DNA from: Lachnospiraceae bacterium
GTDB taxonomy: Bacteria > Bacillota > Clostridia > Lachnospirales > Lachnospiraceae
DNA: 5,519 bases
Direction: 5' to 3'
Assembly (NCBI GenBank): GCA_021199395.1
Contig: JAJQIE010000134.1
Span: forward strand, 1-5,519
The position numbers and the translations under genes are program-made. The notes under the pieces are model-generated. The model saw nothing but the letters and a program-made list of their open reading frames with translations, was not told the DNA's origin and did no database searches. Shown piece after piece: positions 1-4,862 of this stretch. Positions within the stretch are counted from its first letter, which is position 1. Each line of letters starts with the position of its first letter.

Positions 1-109
1 TGATGAAGAGATATGAAAAAAAGCGGTGTCGAGAGTAATACAGAAGGTTATGAAAAAACAGTAGTACAGGAAGTGTTGTACCGGAAGATGAATGAAAAGC
101 AGAATATAC
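1..109. other. Region upstream of the GH13 gene, no supported feature
   Basis: A short open frame begins at ATG 13 and runs to 246 in a frame different from the GH13 start, but it has only a weak GAAGAG upstream and no recognisable sequence. The first bases (GATGAAGAGATATGA) could be the tail of an upstream gene ending at 16, but this cannot be settled at a window edge. I see no clear promoter, so the GH13 gene may be transcribed from further upstream. Confidence 0.3.
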
Positions 110-115
110 GGGAGG
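110..115 (+). promoter_or_regulatory. Ribosome binding site of the GH13 gene
   Basis: GGGAGG lies 6 nt before the ATG at 122. This spacing is near ideal and favours 122 over the upstream in-frame ATG at 92, which has no comparable Shine-Dalgarno sequence. The protein from 122 also begins shortly before the first recognisable family residues (GFRIV...TPGTTVCRDGVHF). Confidence 0.7.
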
Positions 116-360
116 AATGGAATGACGGAGAATGGATTCAGGATTGTGAAGGACGACAGCAGAACTCCGGGGACGACGGTGTGCAGGGATGGCGTACATT
201 TTGGCTTTTATGCATCGTCCGGGGAACCGTCCCTTGTGCTGTATAAAAAGGGGAGCGAGGAAATTGTTTCCGAGGTTGCTTTTCCAAAGCCGACTGTACC
301 CGGAAACTTTTATACGATGAAGGTGAAGCTTCCGGCGGAACAGTATGAGTACAATTTCAG

Positions 361-373
361 GGATGGAAGAAGA
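361..373 (+). other. Frameshift site in the GH13 gene
   Basis: Before this point the family-like protein reads YEYNFRDG in one frame. After it, KIVTDPYARRIAGREKYGQMPP continues in the frame one base back, without a gap in the expected homology. One base appears to be missing in the GGAAGAAG stretch. There is no canonical X XXY YYZ slippery heptamer, so a deletion or base-calling error fits better than programmed frameshifting. If not corrected, translation ends at the TGA 527-529. Confidence 0.85.
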
Positions 374-1976
374 TTGTCACAGATCCGTATGCCAGAAGAA
401 TCGCGGGCAGGGAGAAGTATGGGCAGATGCCGCCTCTTTCCGCACATGGTATCCGTGGGGCTTTTGTCACCGGAAGCTATCGCTGGGGGAATGCCACGCT
501 TCCGGATATTCCTTTCTGCGATGCGGTGATGTACCATCTGCATGTCCGGGGATTTACGATGGGGAGGAATTCCGGTGTAAGGCAGAAGGGGACATTTGCC
601 GGGCTGAGGCAAAAGATACCATATCTCAAATCGCTTGGGGTAAATCAGGTAAAGCTGATGCCTGTGTACGATTTTCCGGAGATCGAAGCGCCGGTCGCTC
701 CCTCCGGCAGCCCGAAATCCCAGGCGGAGGCGATGGCGCATGCGCTGGACCCTCAGTCGGGCGTTCAGCCATTCCGAAGGAATTTCTGGGGATATGGTAC
801 GGGCTTTTACTTTGCTCCGAAAGCATCCTATGCCGCCACTGAGCGTGCGGATGTTGAATTTAAGGATATGATAAAGGCGTTTCACGCCGCGGGGATTGAG
901 GTGCTTCTGGAATTCTCCTTCCATGCCGGAGCGGATATTGGAATGATTTGCGACTGCCTGAGCTATTGGGCGTCGGAATACCATATTGACGGTTTTTCCC
1001 TCGTCGGGCGTGAGAATCTGGCGGATGAGCTTGCCCGCCTGCCGCTGTTTTGCAGCCGGAAGCTGATCTGCAGCTGGTATTCGGAAGATACGGTATCGGC
1101 AAACGCAGAGGAAACCCATTATCAGATTGCACAGTCCAATAATGGGTTTATGAATGACTGCCGCCAGCTGCTCAAGGGAGACGCGAATTATCTTGAAGCG
1201 TTTAGCTGGCGGATGCGCCAGAATCCGTCCGGATGCGCGCAGATTAACTATATGACGAACCATGATGGCTTTACGCTTCTGGATCTTGTCTCCTACAATA
1301 TGAAGCACAATGAGCAAAACGGAGAGATGGGACGGGACGGCTCTGCCTCTGATTTCAGCTGGAACTGTGGAGAAGAGGGGCCGAGCGGCAAGCGCGGGAT
1401 TGCCCGGCTGCGTATGCGTCAGCGGAAAAATGCCTGTGCCATGATGCTGCTTTCACAGGGGACGCCGATGCTGATGGCGGGCGACGAGTTTGGCAATTCA
1501 CAGAACGGCAATAACAATCCCTGGTGCCACGACAGCGAGCTCACCTGGCTGGACTGGAATCACACAAAGGCCGGACGTGAGCTGACAGAGTTTGTCCGTC
1601 GGCTGATTGCATATCGAAAGGAACATCGTGTACTGCGTCAGAATATGCAATTGCAATGCACAGATTACCTTTCGAGCGGATATCCGGATCTTTCTTTTCA
1701 CGGCGAGCGTGCCTGGTATGGCGATCTGGGACAGTCCAATCTGCATATGGGCTGTATGTATTCCGGTCATTATGCCGGGGAGGAGGGCTTTCTCTATATC
1801 GCATGGAATTTTCACTGGGAGGAGCAGCAGCTTGCTCTGCCGCTTATACCGGATAGCTATTCCTGGTTTTGCGTGATGGATACCTCTTTGACAGAAAGCT
1901 TTCCGCCGTCCTGCCGGCAGCGGAATCTTGGAAACAGCCGGGCTTTTTCAGTGACGCCCAGAACGGTTGTAATATT

Positions 1977-1983
1977 GGAAGGG
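1977..1983 (+). promoter_or_regulatory. Ribosome binding site of the DUF5662 gene inside the GH13 gene
   Basis: GGAAGGG ends 7 nt before ATG 1991. The frame is closed just upstream (TAA 1970-1972). There is no ATG, GTG or TTG between 2003 and the conserved HLKTITEH segment, so translation must begin at 1991 or at the second ATG at 2000, inside the upstream gene. Confidence 0.55.
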
Positions 1984-1990
1984 AAAAAGG

Positions 1991-2713
1991 ATGATACGGA
2001 TGGAACAGCTAAGCAGGAAGAGAAGCCTGAATCAGACAAAACAGCGAAGACAGACGAACCGGGTCACATGGAGGAAAGCTAAAGGTCATCTGAAGACAAT
2101 TACAGAGCATAAGCTTCTGGTGATGGATGGATGCTTTCGGATTGGCCTGTACCGGCAGGGGCTGATGCATGACCTTTCGAAATATTTTCCGACAGAGCTT
2201 CTGGAAGGATTTCGTTATTATGAGGATGGGAAAAGCAGTCCGAATAATGGGGAACGCCGGGATAAAGGCTATTCGGAGGCCTGGATGCACCATAAGGGGC
2301 GCAATCGCCATCATTTTGAATACTGGCTGGATTACCGCCTTCCGTCAGGGACACGGTGGGGCGACCAGAAGACGGAGGGCGGCGGGGAAAACGCGCTCGG
2401 AGCAAAACCGGAGGATGGGGCTGCCGATACCGGAAGGTTTGGAGCGCCTTATCCGCTGCAGGCGGTACAGATGCCACGCCGATATGTAGCTGAGATGCTG
2501 ATGGACCGCATTGCCGCATCTAAAAACTATAATAAAGAGGCTTATACACAGCATGACGCGCTGGCTTATTTTGAAAATGGAATGGGACATTACCTGATGC
2601 ACCCGCAGACGAAAAAAGAGCTGCATGGAATGCTGCGCATCCTGGATGAGAGGGGCGAGGAGGAGCTGTTTCGATTTGTAAAGGAGTATTATTTAAAAGG
2701 ATATCCGATCTGA
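1991..2713 (+). CDS. DUF5662 family protein
   Basis: A 240-residue soluble protein recognised by family-like segments: HLKTITEHKLLVMDGCFRIG (about 33-52), QGLMHDLSKYFPTE (56-69), WMHHKGRNRHHFEYW (98-112), MPRRYVAEMLMDRIAASK (161-178) and LMHPQTKKELHGML (202-215). The HDLSKY and HHxxxxxHH segments (H60, D61, H100, H101, H107, H108) look like a metal-binding site reminiscent of HD-type hydrolases; this is inference, and the biochemical function of the family is unknown to me. Two parts look like additions: a basic N-terminal extension of about 30 residues encoded in the overlap with the GH13 gene, and a Gly/Ala/Asp-rich stretch at about 117-157 between two conserved blocks. No signal peptide or membrane segment is seen. 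It reads in the same direction as the GH13 gene and overlaps it by 92 nt, so it is probably cotranscribed and possibly translationally coupled. The stop is TGA at 2711-2713. Confidence 0.85.
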   Translation: MIRMEQLSRKRSLNQTKQRRQTNRVTWRKAKGHLKTITEHKLLVMDGCFRIGLYRQGLMHDLSKYFPTELLEGFRYYEDGKSSPNNGERRDKGYSEAWMHHKGRNRHHFEYWLDYRLPSGTRWGDQKTEGGGENALGAKPEDGAADTGRFGAPYPLQAVQMPRRYVAEMLMDRIAASKNYNKEAYTQHDALAYFENGMGHYLMHPQTKKELHGMLRILDERGEEELFRFVKEYYLKGYPI

Positions 2714-2759
2714 GGCATTGAGCTCCTGTATTCCGGCTTTTATCTGCGGGCGGCTGATT

Positions 2760-4064
2760 TTATGGCTGATTTTTTTTCCTGTCCAGGTACTCTCTGTATT
2801 TCCTGCTGATGAGCTGTCCCAGAACCTTTATACTGGTAAAAAGCGGCCTTGCATCCGCTTTTTTCTTTGCAGCCGTATCTGTCTGATAAATCAGGGTGTT
2901 ATTTTCATCAATTTTTTCCAGCGTGACGTAATCCATGGAATCTGTTGGCAGATTCTGGCGCGCAAGCTCTTCTTCTACAAGCCGTTTGATGACATAATAA
3001 AGCGTGGCAAAAATCGGAACGCCTACAATCATGCCGAAAAGTCCCCAGATATGACTGAAGACCAGGATCGAAAAAATCACCCAGAAAGAAGACAGACCAG
3101 TCGAATTTCCAAGGATTTTAGGACCGATGATATTGCCGTCGATCTGCTGTAAAATCAGGATGAAGAATACAAAGACCAGGCAGTCAAATGGTTTTACAAA
3201 CAGCAAAAGAACTGCGCAGGGGATCGCTCCGATAAATGGACCAAACACCGGGATGATATTGGTCACTCCGATCACTACGCTGATCAGCAGCACATAGGGC
3301 ATGTCAAGGATCGACAGGCAGATGAAACAGATAATGCCGACAATTATGGAATCTATGATTTTTCCGGTGATAAATCCGGTGAAGTTGCGGTTGGCCTGAC
3401 GGACGACGTCGAGCACCCAGGTAGCAGCTGTCCGGTGATGGCATATCGCGTAGAGCAGCTTTTTTCCCTGACCGATAAAGCGATCCTTGGACATCTGCGC
3501 GTAAACCAGTACGATCAGGCTGACAAAGATGTCAACGATACCATAGACCAGTCCCAGAAAGCTCTGCGTAATGGAATTGATGGCAGTGAGCGTATTTGTA
3601 TTGATCCAGCTGACGGCCGTATCGATCATATCAATCACGACGCCATAGACCGTCGGATTCCATTCATTGATTTTATCCAGATAGCTGTTGATGGTCCTCT
3701 GTATGCCGGGCACATCGCTGAGCAGGCTGTTGATGGTCTCAACGAGCCTCGGCACCATCCGGCTGATGATGAGGAAAAGCAATATCGCGATCCCGACCAG
3801 TACAACCGCGACCATCAGGATGCGGGCAAGCCTGGGCTTTATATTATGCTCCCTGAGCTTTCGCTCCCCATAATTGATCAGAGGGTCCACGACGTATGCG
3901 AGTCCCAGACCGAGCCAGATCGGTATAAGCGTTTGAAAAAGTGAATTCACACCTTTGATAATAGCTGAACCGTTCAGCAGTATAAAATAAAAAGCAATCG
4001 CAGCCGCCAGCATGAGAAAAACAGTGCCGCACCAAATGACTGCCCGCTTCCAGGTTGTTTTCAT
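2760..4064 (-). CDS. AI-2E family transporter (PerM/YtvI-like permease)
   Basis: A 434-residue integral membrane protein. Hydrophobic segments lie at about 8-31, 44-64, 81-102, 168-190, 237-255, 256-283, 284-304 and 326-358, with a soluble loop of about 65 residues after the third segment, as is usual in the family. Family-like motifs are GKIIDSIIVG (234-243), IPVFGPFIGAIP (271-282) and QQIDGNIIGPKILGN (306-320). The family was named after autoinducer-2 export (TqsA), but members also include putative ion/proton antiporters and poorly known permeases; the substrate here cannot be told. A charged cytoplasmic-looking tail of about 75 residues follows the last segment. The start has GGAGG 6 nt upstream (4071-4075) and is separated from the rrf2 stop by a single base, so the two form an operon. 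It ends in TAA, 46 nt from the end of the convergent DUF5662 gene. The codons for residues 401-409 also form a terminator-like hairpin on the opposite strand. Confidence 0.93.
   Translation of the reverse strand: MKTTWKRAVIWCGTVFLMLAAAIAFYFILLNGSAIIKGVNSLFQTLIPIWLGLGLAYVVDPLINYGERKLREHNIKPRLARILMVAVVLVGIAILLFLIISRMVPRLVETINSLLSDVPGIQRTINSYLDKINEWNPTVYGVVIDMIDTAVSWINTNTLTAINSITQSFLGLVYGIVDIFVSLIVLVYAQMSKDRFIGQGKKLLYAICHHRTAATWVLDVVRQANRNFTGFITGKIIDSIIVGIICFICLSILDMPYVLLISVVIGVTNIIPVFGPFIGAIPCAVLLLFVKPFDCLVFVFFILILQQIDGNIIGPKILGNSTGLSSFWVIFSILVFSHIWGLFGMIVGVPIFATLYYVIKRLVEEELARQNLPTDSMDYVTLEKIDENNTLIYQTDTAAKKKADARPLFTSIKVLGQLISRKYREYLDRKKNQP
2838..2864 (+). terminator. Putative rho-independent terminator for the rightward GH13-DUF5662 transcript
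   Basis: AAAAAGCGG (2838-2846) and CCGCTTTTT (2855-2863) are perfectly complementary around an 8-nt loop. A T6 tract (2859-2864) immediately follows the GC part. It lies 125 nt after the DUF5662 stop and inside the antisense permease gene. The GC part is only 4 bp, so strength is uncertain. Because of the flanking A5 and T6 tracts it could also act on the leftward transcript, where it would fall within coding sequence. Confidence 0.5.
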
Positions 4065-4065
4065 T

Positions 4066-4470
4066 CTATTCCTCCATCAGATCTGCTATGGTGATACTGT
4101 AAAAAAAATCATTGATAAGACTGTTAAAACGGCTCCACATGCGCAGCGTAGAACATTTCTCCGAGCGGGGACAGTCCTCCGCGTCCTCTGTCAGACAGGC
4201 GACCGGGGCGAGCGTTCCCTCGGTAAGACAGAGGATCTCCCCGACGGTATAATCCTTTGGCTCCCGCGTGAGCCGATAACCGCCGCCTTTTCCACGAAGC
4301 CCCTTCAGGAGCTTTTTTTTAACAAGCGATTTTAAAACGATTTCAAGGTATTTTTCTGATATTTCCTGACGCGCGGCTATGTCCTTCAGCGGAATATATC
4401 CATCTTCCTTCTGATGCTGGGCAAGGTCGACGACTACGCGCAGGGCATATCTTCCTTTTGTTGATATCAT
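4066..4470 (-). CDS. Rrf2/IscR family transcriptional regulator with Fe-S-type cysteines
   Basis: A 134-residue protein beginning MISTKGRYALRVVVDLA, the classic N-terminus of Rrf2 regulators. The winged helix-turn-helix spans about 1-70, with the recognition region IAARQEISEKYLEIVLKSL (31-49) and the wing LRGKGGGYRL (58-67). Cysteines at 92, 100 and 106, in C-x7-C-x5-C order and followed by STLRMW, sit where IscR-type proteins hold a [2Fe-2S] cluster; Cys81 is an extra one. This suggests a sensor of Fe-S, redox or sulfur status acting as a DNA-binding dimer. The start at 4470 is preferred over ATG 4494 because it matches the family N-terminus and has GGAGG upstream (11 nt spacing, somewhat long), whereas 4494 has no binding site. 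The gene is first in an operon with the AI-2E permease, has its own promoter at 4530-4558, and diverges from larE. Autoregulation is likely by analogy with the family. Confidence 0.93.
   Translation of the reverse strand: MISTKGRYALRVVVDLAQHQKEDGYIPLKDIAARQEISEKYLEIVLKSLVKKKLLKGLRGKGGGYRLTREPKDYTVGEILCLTEGTLAPVACLTEDAEDCPRSEKCSTLRMWSRFNSLINDFFYSITIADLMEE
4071..4075 (-). promoter_or_regulatory. Ribosome binding site of the AI-2E permease within the end of rrf2
   Basis: On the minus strand GGAGG lies 6 nt before the permease ATG (4064-4062) and inside the last codons of rrf2 (Met-Glu-Glu-stop). The rrf2 TAG (4068-4066) and the permease ATG are one base apart, a layout typical of translational coupling. 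Confidence 0.75.
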
Positions 4471-4481
4471 AAACCGGTTTT

Positions 4482-4486
4482 CCTCC
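4482..4486 (-). promoter_or_regulatory. Ribosome binding site of rrf2
   Basis: GGAGG on the minus strand, 11 nt before the ATG at 4470. It lies inside the 24-nt extension that would be coding if translation began at 4494, and so argues for the internal start. The spacing is longer than usual. Confidence 0.5.
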
Positions 4487-4529
4487 ATTGCCACATAGTA
4501 TCATTATCATACCTTCTGTCGCCTGACTT

Positions 4530-4558
4530 ATTATATCGCAAGGTTTTAAGATTTTCAA
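4530..4558 (-). promoter_or_regulatory. Promoter of the rrf2-permease operon
   Basis: On the minus strand a -35 box TTGAAA (4558-4553) is followed by exactly 17 nt and a perfect -10 box TATAAT (4535-4530). Transcription would start near 4523, giving a leader of about 50 nt before ATG 4470. Just downstream lies GTATGATAATGATAC, a weak inverted repeat that could be an Rrf2 operator, although its arms are only 4 bp. Confidence 0.75.
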
Positions 4559-4570
4559 TATGGTTTTTCA

Positions 4571-4625
4571 GGGCTTTTAAACTCTATGACAGCTTTTGAG
4601 CGGCGCTTTCGACTGGGCTTTTGAG
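4571..4625. repeat. Three direct repeats GCTTTT(A/G)A between divergent promoters
   Basis: GGGCTTTTAA (4571-4580), AGCTTTTGAG (4591-4600) and GGGCTTTTGAG (4615-4625) share the core GCTTTTRA in the same orientation, with core starts 19 and 25 nt apart. They fill the gap between the two outward-facing -35 boxes (4558 and 4646), where a shared regulator could bind. The short A/T-rich core could also occur by chance. Confidence 0.4.
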
Positions 4626-4645
4626 TATTGCTGGCGAATCGTCCA

Positions 4646-4674
4646 TTGACACGGCAGGTTTGTCCTGCTAAAAT
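4646..4674 (+). promoter_or_regulatory. Promoter of larE with an inverted repeat in the spacer
   Basis: A consensus -35 box TTGACA (4646-4651), a 17-nt spacer and a -10 box TAAAAT (4669-4674). Transcription would start near 4681, about 180 nt before the larE start codon. The spacer holds the exact inverted repeat GCAGG-TTTGT-CCTGC (4654-4668), which touches the -10 box. A protein bound there would block RNA polymerase, so it is a candidate operator. Confidence 0.75.
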
Positions 4675-4862
4675 TTCTGCAGTTGATCAGTACCTTTACA
4701 GCTGCGGATTTCTCATTAACGTCAGAAGGAAAGCAATCCGACCGGGAAATCTGAGAATCGAACTGAGGAATGAAAATAATTCAAAAAGGGAAATCAGGAA
4801 AATGGAAACAGACGCCATTTTGTCGTTCGAATCGTAATATGGAAAAGAGAAGGAAAAGGATC
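4675..4862 (+). promoter_or_regulatory. Long larE leader with potential hairpins
   Basis: This stretch lies between the larE promoter and start codon. GCAGTTG (4679-4685) can pair with CAGCTGC (4699-4705) with one G-U pair, and CGGATT (4705-4710) pairs exactly with AATCCG (4735-4740). The two stems share base 4705, so they abut or compete. I recognise no known riboswitch or T-box signature, and no convincing gene: the open frame at 4628-4837 has no ribosome binding site and no familiar sequence. The last part is A/G-rich and carries the larE ribosome binding site AAGGA (4850-4854), 8 nt before ATG 4863. Confidence 0.3.

Larger units (their letters stand above)
122..2082 (+). pseudogene. GlgX/isoamylase-like GH13 family protein, frameshifted and with degenerate active site
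   Basis: The gene reads in one frame from ATG 122 to about 370 and then continues one base back to the TAA at 2080-2082, giving about 653 residues when joined, a normal size for GlgX/isoamylase proteins. Residues about 10-85 resemble a CBM48 domain (CRDGVHFGFYAS). The barrel follows, with NFWGYGTGFYFAPKASYA at about 221-238, the GlgX block HNEQNGEMGRDG, and GDEFGNSQNGNNNPW plus TWLDW after about 454; a C-terminal beta domain ends near 621. The family debranches glycogen-type alpha-glucans. Here region II reads GFSLV instead of GFRFD (nucleophile Asp to Val, about residue 295, codon 1003-1005). Region III reads KLICS instead of KLIAE (acid/base Glu to Ser, about 318, codon 1072-1074). Region I reads EFSFHA instead of DVVYNH. 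Only region IV HDG (about 381-383) is intact. I infer a non-catalytic GH13 paralogue, binding glucan or vestigial. Without frame repair, the pieces are 122-529 (135 aa) and 427-2082 (551 aa). A 32-residue charged tail overlaps the next gene. Confidence 0.85.

Noticed and set aside
13..246. Small open frame of 77 codons at the window start
   Set aside because: It has a weak ribosome binding site and no recognisable sequence, and its second half overlaps the GH13 N-terminal domain in another frame.
368..376. Programmed -1 frameshifting in the GH13 gene
   Set aside because: No canonical slippery heptamer and no obvious stimulatory stem are visible; a missing base explains it better.
310..1317. 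335-codon open frame on the minus strand
   Set aside because: It is antisense to the clearly homologous GH13 gene, has no familiar sequence, and its Arg/Pro/His-rich composition is typical of a shadow frame.
2714..2759. Terminator in the gap between DUF5662 and the permease
   Set aside because: The gap and the adjoining T tract show a direct repeat (GGCTGATTTT twice) but no hairpin before the T run.
3435..3944. 169-codon open frame on the plus strand within the permease gene
   Set aside because: It lies opposite the transmembrane gene and its Asp/His/Arg-rich protein is what antisense reading of such codons produces.
4628..4837. Small open frame of 69 codons upstream of larE
   Set aside because: It has no ribosome binding site, begins upstream of the larE promoter and covers the promoter and leader elements; no familiar sequence.
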